DNA of 7,356 nucleotides, taken from the NCBI GenBank assembly GCA_030587435.1, contig JAUQZC010000172.1, positions 1-7,356 on the forward strand. Reading direction: 5' to 3'. Below the pieces are notes generated by a model. It made no database searches, was not told the DNA's origin, and saw only the letters and a list, made by a program, of their open reading frames with translations. The position numbers and the translations under genes are program-made. Positions 1 to 5,154 of the stretch are shown here, in pieces (position 1 is the stretch's first letter; the number at the start of each line of letters is the position of its first letter). This DNA comes from Candidatus Baldrarchaeota archaeon (GTDB taxonomy: Archaea > Asgardarchaeota > Baldrarchaeia > Baldrarchaeales > DXJG01).

Positions 1-7
1 GAAATTT

Positions 8-42
8 TATTTTTCTAAAGGTTTTTTTGTCTTTATTTTTCA
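8..42 (+). terminator. T-rich stretch, possible terminator of an upstream gene
   Basis: Several T runs occur here (TTTTTTT near 22-28, then CTTTATTTTTC), before the korA leader. Archaeal intrinsic termination commonly uses oligo-T on the coding strand, so this may end a gene lying before the window. No hairpin is evident and the upstream gene cannot be seen. The call is weak. Confidence 0.25.
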
Positions 43-45
43 ATA

Positions 46-73
46 AATTTAATTTGCGGAAAGCTTATATGAA
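46..73 (+). promoter_or_regulatory. Candidate korA promoter region
   Basis: Two TATA-like elements precede korA: AAATTTAATTT at about 46-55 and CTTATAT at 64-70. The usual TATA-to-start distance in archaea is about 26 bases. The first would therefore start transcription near 77, just before the ribosome binding site GGAAGGG (78-84). The second would start inside the gene, so the first fits better. Neither is a strong match. Confidence 0.25.
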
Positions 74-90
74 TATAGGAAGGGTTAAAG

Positions 91-1236
91 GTGAATAATC
101 GAAAAGGAAAGATCGACTTTCTTCAAGGAAACGATGCAATCGTAGAAGGAGCAATCTTAGCTGGATGTAGATTTTTTGCTGGTTATCCTATAACTCCCTC
201 ATCGGAAATAATGGATAATATGGCTGCAAGGCTACCACTAATAGGTGGAGTATTCGTACAGATGGAAGACGAGCTAGGCAGCATTGCAGCTGCAATTGGA
301 GCTTCTCTCACAGGAGTAAAAGCAATGACTGCAACATCTGGACCGGGATTCAGCCTAATGCAAGAAAACATTGGACTAGCAATAATGTGCGAAGTACCAG
401 TTGTAATAGTTAACGTAATGAGGGGAGGCCCTTCCACAGGACTACCTACAAAGGCATCACAAGCAGATATCATGCAAGCAAGATGGGGGCATCATGGAGA
501 TGGAGAAATAATAGCTTTAGCACCGTGGTCTGTTCAAGAATGCTTAGATCTGACAATAAAAGCATTTAACCTCGCCGAAGAATACCGAACACCAGTAACT
601 GTATTGAGTGACGCCATACTCGCACATCTAAGAGAAGTTGTTAAGGTGCCCGATCCAGAAGAAATTGTAATAGTTGAAAGGAAACGCCCAGAAGTGCCGC
701 CAGAAAAATTTCTACCATTTAAAGCCGATGAAAGCCTAGTTCCACCAATGGCCACTCTAGGCAAAGGATACAAAATACATTACACGGGGTTAAGTCACGA
801 CGAACGTGGATACCCAACAGACGATCCAGAAAACTACAAAAAACTAATTGAAAGAATAACCGCTAAAATCAGAAATAACGTGGAAAAAATAGCATCTTGG
901 GATATGAAATATATAGAAGACGCTGAGATGATACTTATTTCTTATGGAAGCTCCGCAAGAGCAGTACTACAAGCATGTATTAACGCTAGAAAACAAGGGC
1001 ATAAAGTGGGATTTTTAAGATTAATCACGATCTGGCCATTCCCAGAGGAACTAATCAAAAAGATTTCAGAGAACATCAGTAAGATACTTGTTCTGGAGCA
1101 AAACACGGGACAGGTGCTACACTTAGTTAAAGAAGCCATCGGAAATAGAGCAAAAATCTACTTTTATTCAAAATTAGGCGGAGAACCTTTCACTCCCCAC
1201 GAGATTCTTGAACAAATAAGGAGGATATTAAAGTGA
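91..1236 (+). CDS. korA: 2-oxoacid (probably 2-oxoglutarate):ferredoxin oxidoreductase, alpha subunit
   Basis: This is the alpha subunit of a CoA-acylating 2-oxoacid:ferredoxin oxidoreductase, which oxidatively decarboxylates a 2-oxoacid to acyl-CoA and reduces ferredoxin in the cytoplasm. The 381 residues fit the usual KorA length. Visible family signatures are GNDAIVEGA near the N terminus, GYPITPSSEI at residues 31-40, the acidic QMEDELGSI segment, ATSGPGFSLM, RGGPSTG followed by QARWGHHGD, and the KorA-like TGLSHDERGYP. The C-terminal third (from about residue 280) resembles a transketolase C-terminal domain. The start is GTG at 91, chosen because GGAAGGG lies six bases upstream. The stop overlaps the korB start by four bases, so translation is probably coupled. 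The gamma domain is a separate gene, not fused. The substrate is inferred from KorA-type motifs; another 2-oxoacid is possible. Confidence 0.93.
   Translation: MNNRKGKIDFLQGNDAIVEGAILAGCRFFAGYPITPSSEIMDNMAARLPLIGGVFVQMEDELGSIAAAIGASLTGVKAMTATSGPGFSLMQENIGLAIMCEVPVVIVNVMRGGPSTGLPTKASQADIMQARWGHHGDGEIIALAPWSVQECLDLTIKAFNLAEEYRTPVTVLSDAILAHLREVVKVPDPEEIVIVERKRPEVPPEKFLPFKADESLVPPMATLGKGYKIHYTGLSHDERGYPTDDPENYKKLIERITAKIRNNVEKIASWDMKYIEDAEMILISYGSSARAVLQACINARKQGHKVGFLRLITIWPFPEELIKKISENISKILVLEQNTGQVLHLVKEAIGNRAKIYFYSKLGGEPFTPHEILEQIRRILK
1218..1224 (+). promoter_or_regulatory. Ribosome binding site of korB, deciding a GTG start
   Basis: AAGGAGG lies inside the end of korA, eight bases before GTG at 1233. 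The korA stop TGA and the korB start overlap as GTGA. This supports GTG as the korB start and translational coupling. Confidence 0.7.
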
Positions 1237-2105
1237 AAGTCAGCCCAATAAGAAAATATCTGAGAGAAGAAAGATTACCTACAATCTTCTGCCCGGGATG
1301 CGGACTAGGAATCATAATGAACGCAACATTAACTGCTATCGACCAACTAAAAATAGACATAAATAAAATTGTAATGGTGTCTGGAATAGGATGCTCAGGA
1401 CGCATACCAGGATACATCAAAGTAGATTCACTTCACACAACGCATGGACGCGCAATAGCCTACGCCACAGGAATAAAATTAGCCAATCCAGAACTCAACG
1501 TAATAGTATTCACAGGAGACGGCGACACAGGAGCAATAGGAATAGGTCACTTCATCCATGCAGCGAGAAGAAACATAGATATAAAAGTCATTTGCGTAAA
1601 CAATCTAAATTACGCTTTAACAGGCGGACAGTTCTCGCCAACAACACCAAAAGGCGCCTGGACATACACTTCACCCTACGGAAACATAGAAGGATTCTTC
1701 GACCTATGTGAACTAGCAGTAGCAGCAGGAGCATCCTATGTAGCCAGATGGACTGTTCGAGAAGTTTACAATTTAATTAACAGCATGAAAAAGGCACTAA
1801 AAAAGAAGGGATTTTGTTTTATAGAGGTCGTATCACCATGTCCGACTAATTTTGGTCGAAGAAATAAAATGGAAACGTCGCAAAAAATAATTAACTTCTT
1901 TAAAGAAAGAGAAATAAAGGTAAAAGATGCTAAAGGATTAAGCAGAGAAGAACTAAGAGGAAAACTAATAATAGGAGAATTCGTAGATAGAGAATTACCG
2001 GAGTTCACAGAAACCTATAAAGAATTAATACTTGTCTCGCAAAAGAAATTCAAAGAACCTGAAAAGCCAGGACTGGCATGGATTGAGTTAGAAATAAGAT
2101 ATTAA
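1233..2105 (+). CDS. korB: 2-oxoacid (probably 2-oxoglutarate):ferredoxin oxidoreductase, beta subunit
   Basis: This is the thiamine diphosphate and [4Fe-4S] binding beta subunit that pairs with the preceding alpha subunit. Its 290 residues match the family. It shows FCPGCG (Cys20 and Cys23), GIGCSG (Cys54) and SPCPTNFGR (Cys203), the four-cysteine pattern that holds the cluster in KorB-type proteins. The TPP/Mg site is GDGD at residues 95-98, followed by VNN at 122-124. TGGQ (130-133), with SPTTPKGA and YGNIE after it, is also characteristic, as is HGRA at 71-74. The segment before TGGQ reads NYAL rather than the more usual NYGM or YGM, a mild deviation. The GTG start overlaps the korA stop, and korC follows after 12 bases. 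The subunit assignment is firm; substrate specificity is inferred. Confidence 0.93.
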   Translation: MKVSPIRKYLREERLPTIFCPGCGLGIIMNATLTAIDQLKIDINKIVMVSGIGCSGRIPGYIKVDSLHTTHGRAIAYATGIKLANPELNVIVFTGDGDTGAIGIGHFIHAARRNIDIKVICVNNLNYALTGGQFSPTTPKGAWTYTSPYGNIEGFFDLCELAVAAGASYVARWTVREVYNLINSMKKALKKKGFCFIEVVSPCPTNFGRRNKMETSQKIINFFKEREIKVKDAKGLSREELRGKLIIGEFVDRELPEFTETYKELILVSQKKFKEPEKPGLAWIELEIRY

Positions 2106-2117
2106 GGTGTTATTAAA

Positions 2118-2693
2118 ATGGGACGAACAGAAATAATCTTCGCGGGTCTAGGTGGTCAAGGAATGATTACAGCCGGAATAATTCTAGCTAGGACAATTGC
2201 AATATATGGCAAAAAATTTGTTGCACAATCACAGAGCTATGGACCCGAGGCTAGAGGTGGATCTGCGAGAAGCGAAGTGATAGTCAGTGATGAAGAAATA
2301 ATTTATCCACATGTCATAAACCCTGACATATTAGTTATAATGTCTAAAGAAGCCATGGAAAAATATCTGAATAAATTAAAACCCAATGGTATATTATTAT
2401 ATGACTCAAGCATCTTAGAGAAGCCGAAAAGAAAGAATATCAACATATATGCTATTCCAGCAACAAAAATAGCATTTGAAAATCTGAACACAAAGGCAGT
2501 CGCAAATATAGTTATGTTAGGAGCATTAATCCAAATAACAAATATAGTGAATAAAGAACTGGTTGAAAAAACAATAAAAGAAGTTTTTCCAGAAAAGTTC
2601 TGGGAAGTAGATATAAAAGCGTTAAACATAGGAGTAGAATTCGCTAAAAAATTTACTGGGTCTTCTCAAGAAGTTTCTCAGCAACAAAAGTAA
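2118..2693 (+). CDS. korC: 2-oxoacid:ferredoxin oxidoreductase, gamma subunit
   Basis: This gamma (catalytic-domain III) subunit completes the alpha-beta-gamma oxidoreductase. The 191-residue protein begins with the family's glycine-rich GLGGQGMITAG motif (about residues 11-21), followed by QSYGPEARGG and SARSEVIVSD, then YPHVINPDILVIMS. These are hallmark segments of the gamma domain, which helps bind CoA and close the active site. The ATG start has AAGGTG eight bases upstream, overlapping the korB stop, so it belongs to the same operon. The last 41 bases are shared with the 3' end of the GTPase gene on the opposite strand. The final residues (after KKFTGSS) are therefore constrained by two reading frames and look unlike the family core. 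No delta (2[4Fe-4S] ferredoxin) subunit gene follows. Confidence 0.92.
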   Translation: MGRTEIIFAGLGGQGMITAGIILARTIAIYGKKFVAQSQSYGPEARGGSARSEVIVSDEEIIYPHVINPDILVIMSKEAMEKYLNKLKPNGILLYDSSILEKPKRKNINIYAIPATKIAFENLNTKAVANIVMLGALIQITNIVNKELVEKTIKEVFPEKFWEVDIKALNIGVEFAKKFTGSSQEVSQQQK

Positions 2694-3165
2694 ACACATC
2701 AAAAACATTCTCTCCAGTTTTCGCACTAGTTTCAAAATACGGTATATTAAGCCACTTTGTAATCATTTCTCCAGCTTGTGGAGGAACTAACCTTTTATCC
2801 TCCAGATCTATTTTATTACCAACAAGAACCAAAAATCCTCCTCCACTATGCTTATAGAAAGCTTCTATCCACCTGTTAATTAAGAGAAATGTTTCTGGAC
2901 GAGTAACATCGAAAACTAACACTCCTGCGGAAGCTCCTTTAAAATAATATTTTCTCATTATCTCGAAGCGTTCCTGACCTGAAAGATCCCAAATCTGCAA
3001 AGTGACCTCCATATCACCAATTTTCACTTTTTTAACCGCAAAGTCAGCACCCAAGGTCGGTTTGTATTCTTCCGTGAATCTATTTTGGCAAAATCTTATT
3101 ATTAAACTAGTTTTTCCTACGCCGCCTTCACCAGCCATGCAAACCTTAAATAGAAATCTCTTCAA
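2653..3165 (-). CDS. Ras-superfamily (Rab/Ras-like) small GTPase
   Basis: This is a single-domain GTPase of 170 residues with all five G motifs. G1 is GEGGVGKTS at 12-20, the switch I threonine is Thr37 in KPTLGADF, G3 is WDLSGQE at 59-65, G4 is NKID at 117-120, and G5 is ETSAK at 145-149. Gln64 sits where the catalytic glutamine of Ras lies. G3 reads DLSGQ where eukaryotic Rabs have DTAGQ. The protein ends in EKLLEKTQ with no cysteine, so there is no prenylation signal and it is probably cytosolic or recruited by a partner. The start is TTG at 3165, supported by AGGAG at 3174-3178; the next ATG (residue 10) would cut into the P-loop strand. Relatives occur in Asgard and several TACK archaea. 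The regulated process is unknown and no GAP or roadblock partner is visible nearby. Confidence 0.92.
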   Translation of the reverse strand: MKRFLFKVCMAGEGGVGKTSLIIRFCQNRFTEEYKPTLGADFAVKKVKIGDMEVTLQIWDLSGQERFEIMRKYYFKGASAGVLVFDVTRPETFLLINRWIEAFYKHSGGGFLVLVGNKIDLEDKRLVPPQAGEMITKWLNIPYFETSAKTGENVFDVFTFVAEKLLEKTQ

Positions 3166-3173
3166 AACAATCG

Positions 3174-3178
3174 CTCCT
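3174..3178 (-). promoter_or_regulatory. Ribosome binding site deciding the TTG start of the GTPase
   Basis: On the minus strand AGGAG lies eight bases before TTG at 3165. This spacing equals that of korB, korC and the upstream SSB gene, so the unusual TTG start is well supported. Confidence 0.6.
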
Positions 3179-3212
3179 ACTAGGTGCTAACATATAACTT
3201 CGATTCTTGTTA

Positions 3213-3221
3213 CTTATAAAG
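3213..3221 (-). promoter_or_regulatory. TATA box of the GTPase gene
   Basis: On the minus strand the sequence reads CTTTATAAGT, a good archaeal TATA box. A start about 26 bases downstream would fall near 3191, giving a short leader that contains the AGGAG site. The same ten bases occur before the SSB pair (4411-4420). The GTPase therefore probably has its own promoter rather than relying on read-through from the SSB genes. Confidence 0.5.
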
Positions 3222-3298
3222 ATTTACAACTAACAATTGAAAAAAGGTCATCGGTTTACAAAAGTTAAGCTACCTTAAAAATTTAAGAGCTCATTTAA

Positions 3299-3319
3299 AG
3301 AGTTGTTGACGGCAACTCT
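3299..3319. repeat. Perfect 7-bp inverted repeat (hairpin)
   Basis: AGAGTTG (3299-3305) and CAACTCT (3313-3319) are exact reverse complements around the seven-base loop TTGACGG. It lies more than 70 bases upstream of the GTPase TATA box and about 155 bases past the SSB stop codon. It could be a structured RNA element or a protein-binding dyad; no T run follows on either strand, so it is not an obvious terminator. Confidence 0.4.
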
Positions 3320-3416
3320 CTCTCTAACTTAACATTAAAACAGCTAATATGTAATAAAAGTCAATGCGTTTCAAAAACCAATTTCGACAATAACCTAGTA
3401 ATTGTAATGATGAATG

Positions 3417-3441
3417 CTAAAATAAAAAGATTTTAGGGGCC
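3417..3441 (-). terminator. Probable terminator of the SSB transcript
   Basis: On the minus strand, about 35 bases past the last SSB stop, a small inverted repeat (TAGG...CCTA within TAGGCCCCTA) is followed by the T-rich run TCTTTTTATTTT. This fits archaeal oligo-T termination. The hairpin itself is weak. Confidence 0.35.
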
Positions 3442-3474
3442 TATAACACCCTACATCCATATATTTCTACTTCT

Positions 3475-3843
3475 TTACTCTTGGTATGTAGCCTCTGACA
3501 TATCATTACTTAAGTTAACCTTTGTAATTTCTCTTGAAATCGTTTTATAATTTCCATTTTTCCCTATTTGTAGTTTCATGTGCCCCTTAAAAAGTACTGT
3601 GTAAGCATTTGTAATTTTTACAATGTCACCTACATGAAAATCGTTGACCTGTTCGTTCCAAAGCGTCATTTTTATAATCCCGCTTTCGTCACCAACAGTT
3701 ATGTTGCAAACTCTCAAATGTCTTCTGGAACGCTGAGAGTAAAATTCTCTAGCTTCACTTCTTTCTAAAACTTTAACAACGAGATTAACATTTCTGGATT
3801 CTGGTGTCAATTGCGATATCTTTACATCAGTGAATTCCCGCAT
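3475..3843 (-). CDS. Single-stranded DNA-binding protein, OB fold only (Sulfolobus SSB / RPA type)
   Basis: This 122-residue protein is one OB fold of the Sulfolobus-SSB and SOSS-B type, expected to bind single-stranded nucleic acid. The family signatures are VNLVVKVLERSEAR (19-32), ITVGDESGIIKMTLW (48-62) and VGDIVKITNAYTVLFKG (71-87). Trp62, Tyr81 and Phe85 match the aromatic base-stacking positions known from Sulfolobus SSB, with Tyr in place of the second Trp. Unlike that protein, it stops about 20 residues after the OB core and has no Gly/Arg-rich tail. It lies 30 bases after a longer paralogue and is probably cotranscribed with it. The ATG start has no clear ribosome binding site, so expression may be lower or coupled. 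An RNA-binding role is a reasonable alternative. Confidence 0.85.
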   Translation of the reverse strand: MREFTDVKISQLTPESRNVNLVVKVLERSEAREFYSQRSRRHLRVCNITVGDESGIIKMTLWNEQVNDFHVGDIVKITNAYTVLFKGHMKLQIGKNGNYKTISREITKVNLSNDMSEATYQE

Positions 3844-3873
3844 GTTTTAAACCAGCTATAACTACAAAAGAAA

Positions 3874-4323
3874 TTATCTTCTTCTCTTTCCTTCTTTTCT
3901 TTCTCTCTTCCAGCCACTATAGCCTCTACTTCTGTCGCTAAATCTTCTTCTGGGCTGAGAAAATTCCCTTAAACTCATGTTGTTTTCTTCGTTTACTTCA
4001 AAATCTTCTTCGTCAACTTTTTCAAAAGTACCATATCTACCGACATTAAGGCGCATTGTTCCTCTAAAAAGAGAAACATAACCATTGCTTATTTTCAAAA
4101 TGTCACCTACAGATATATCGTTGATATGCTTGTCCCATAACGTCATAAGTATCGTCCCTGTTTCATCACCAACAGTTGCTTCCGCAACTCTATGACTACT
4201 GCCATCTCTACTACTTGTAACTTCTCTAACTTCGCTTTTTTCAATAACTTTCACTTTTAAGTTTACTCTACGGCTACGTGGGGAAAGATCTGAGACTTTC
4301 ACAAATTCTGGACTAGTTTCCAA
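3874..4323 (-). CDS. ssb: Single-stranded DNA-binding protein with basic C-terminal tail (Sulfolobus SSB / RPA type)
   Basis: The protein has 149 residues: an N-terminal OB fold (about 7-103), a short acidic linker (104-113, with DEEDFEVNEE), and a strongly basic tail (119-149) rich in Arg and Lys. The OB core carries VNLKVKVIEKSEVRE, EATVGDETGTILMTLW and VGDILKISNGYVSLFRG. Trp63, Tyr82 and Phe86 sit at the base-stacking positions. Sulfolobus SSB has a Gly/Arg tail ending in acidic residues; here the tail ends KRRR with no acidic tip, which suggests different partner binding or extra nucleic-acid contact. The start is TTG at 4323, supported by AGAGGT at 4332-4337 eight bases upstream. The gene leads a two-gene unit with the tail-less paralogue and has its own TATA box. 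The role is probably replication or repair. Confidence 0.88.
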   Translation of the reverse strand: METSPEFVKVSDLSPRSRRVNLKVKVIEKSEVREVTSSRDGSSHRVAEATVGDETGTILMTLWDKHINDISVGDILKISNGYVSLFRGTMRLNVGRYGTFEKVDEEDFEVNEENNMSLREFSQPRRRFSDRSRGYSGWKRERKEGKRRR

Positions 4324-4331
4324 ACTTTATT

Positions 4332-4337
4332 ACCTCT
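4332..4337 (-). promoter_or_regulatory. Ribosome binding site deciding the TTG start of ssb
   Basis: AGAGGT on the minus strand is eight bases before TTG at 4323. No ATG lies near the N terminus, so this site fixes the start. Confidence 0.55.
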
Positions 4338-4410
4338 TTCTAAGTGTATTACCCCGCTCCTCCAAGCTAAAATTAGCCAGAGAGCGAAGCAACTACACAT
4401 ACAGAACATC

Positions 4411-4420
4411 ACTTATAAAG
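4411..4420 (-). promoter_or_regulatory. TATA box of the SSB pair
   Basis: The minus strand reads CTTTATAAGT with A-rich bases upstream that could serve as a BRE. A start near 4390 is expected, giving a leader of about 67 bases. The leader carries a second GGAGGAG motif (on the plus strand CTCCTCC at 4357-4363) that is not placed before an obvious start codon. Confidence 0.5.
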
Positions 4421-4450
4421 TTTTCCGTAAAATGGAACCGTGTTGTAAGG

Positions 4451-4476
4451 CAGTAAATGCTAAAACAGTAATGCTA
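4451..4476. repeat. Imperfect direct repeat upstream of the ssb promoter
   Basis: CAGTAAATGCTA (4451-4462) is followed by CAGTAATGCTA (4466-4476), identical apart from one base. The pair lies about 30-65 bases upstream of the SSB TATA box and could be a tandem activator site. It could also be chance in AT-rich DNA. Confidence 0.35.
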
Positions 4477-4548
4477 TCTCTATTCTAAGTAATGTGAAAT
4501 TGTCTAATTTTGAGTTGTGAAGAGATTTCAATGTATGCAATAAATTTC

Positions 4549-4740
4549 CTATCTTCGAATTATTATTGTTTGCATGTCATCAAGAAGTTCAACTATTTCT
4601 CTAAGTTTCTTCCAATTTAGATTGAATCGCATATTAATGGCTGCAACATCTTCCATATGTTCCGTTAGGTTTCTAACTTCTTCTTCATCTGCGAAAATGC
4701 ACATAACTATTAAGTGAGGTTTTTTAATCACCTTAATCAC
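4549..4740 (-). CDS. Small hypothetical protein, 63 residues
   Basis: I do not recognise this protein. It could be read from GTG at 4740 (a second GTG lies at 4731). Its predicted pattern is beta (HLIVMCIFA), acidic helix (DEEEVRNLTEHMEDV), beta (AAINMRFNL), helix (WKKLREIVELLDDM), beta (QTIIIRR). This alternation would suit a small ACT- or ferredoxin-like alpha/beta domain, or the remnant of a regulator's ligand-binding domain. No ribosome binding site precedes the GTG convincingly; AAGGTGAT lies just inside the frame, too far from the first ATG codon (residue 13). The amphipathic helices and non-random composition favour a real or recently real gene. It lies upstream of the ssb unit on the same strand. 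Confidence 0.4.
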   Translation of the reverse strand: MIKVIKKPHLIVMCIFADEEEVRNLTEHMEDVAAINMRFNLNWKKLREIVELLDDMQTIIIRR

Positions 4741-4823
4741 ACAACTTTCAATTCGTTTATTAACGAACTTAAACCATCATATTAAATGATAGTCGATATA
4801 ATATTGATAACCACCACTATTAA

Positions 4824-4859
4824 ATTTTATGCTCATAAAATACTCATGACCATAAAATA
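4824..4859. promoter_or_regulatory. 18-bp dyad plus third half-site
   Basis: ATTTTATG (4824-4831) and CATAAAAT (4834-4841) are exact reverse complements two bases apart. A third copy, CATAAAATA, lies at 4851-4859 and directly repeats 4834-4842. The layout resembles a dimer site with an accessory half-site for a transcription factor. Function is inferred. Confidence 0.4.
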
Positions 4860-5090
4860 TTAGAACAATTAATAAGTCGCTTAAAGGAATTTTAGCTTAT
4901 AGAGGCGAATTAATTCCCCTTAGGATGTTAACTCATGAAACTCAACGCTACAAAAAAGTAATTCCTCTTCTTGTAACAAATTCAAATAAATGTTATATTT
5001 CTGGTATGCCGACGCTGATATGAATAATCTTATATGAAACCGATTAAAAATAATAACTTACCGAAAATAAAAATATAAAGAGTGTTCAGG

Positions 5091-5135
5091 TCTGTAAGAT
5101 ATCTTTTTATAGATATTTTTTGAATATTTTACAGA
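5091..5135. promoter_or_regulatory. Inverted arms flanking a TATA box
   Basis: TCTGTAAGATAT (5091-5102) and ATATTTTACAGA (5124-5135) are reverse complements with one mismatch in twelve. Between them lies TTTTTATAG (5104-5112), a candidate TATA box whose start would fall near 5135, about 20 bases before ATG at 5155. A protein binding both arms would cover the promoter. A second TATA-like element (AAATATAAAG, 5071-5080) would place the start within the arms instead. Confidence 0.45.
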
Positions 5136-5154
5136 ACATTTATGGTTGATTTAA

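Larger units (their letters stand above)
3166..3474. other. Intergenic region between the SSB pair and the GTPase
   Basis: This stretch of 309 bases contains no convincing gene on either strand. It holds the GTPase promoter and leader (3166-3221), a short perfect hairpin at 3299-3319, an AT-rich near-palindrome CTTAAAAATTTAAG around 3284-3297, and a likely terminator for the SSB transcript near 3420-3441. A small RNA is possible but not supported by a recognisable motif. Confidence 0.5.
4741..5154. other. Long intergenic region with several dyads
   Basis: These 414 bases separate the divergent 63-aa frame and the prenyl-synthase-like gene. There is no convincing gene. One 55-codon stretch without stops (4856-5020, plus strand) has only an internal ATG at 4925 and no ribosome binding site. 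The region holds dyads at 4752-4767 (TTCGTT/AACGAA), 4776-4790 (ATCAT/ATGAT), 4824-4841, a 10-bp palindrome GAATTAATTC at 4907-4916, and inverted arms at 5091-5135. It is probably regulatory in part. Confidence 0.5.

Noticed and set aside
183..773. Minus-strand frames within korA
   Set aside because: These are antisense shadows of a clear korA, without ribosome binding sites or domain motifs.
1391..1711. Plus-strand 106-codon frame inside korB
   Set aside because: It lies in another frame of a strongly conserved gene and is Arg/His/Ser-rich, as expected of a shadow frame.
3407..3413. ATGATGA as the C box of a C/D small RNA
   Set aside because: No CTGA D box lies at a suitable distance downstream and there is no terminal stem.
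3580..3768. Plus-strand 62-codon frame opposite the tail-less SSB
   Set aside because: It is antisense to a well-supported OB-fold gene and has no recognisable signature.
4357..4363. GGAGGAG on the minus strand as the ribosome binding site of a leader gene before ssb
   Set aside because: No start codon with an open frame of meaningful length follows at proper spacing. The ssb start uses AGAGGT at 4332-4337.
4741..5154. tRNA, riboswitch or CRISPR array in the long intergenic region
   Set aside because: There is no T-arm GTTCRA pattern with matching stems, no repeated 24-37-base unit with spacers, and no riboswitch core that I recognise. The repeats present are short dyads.
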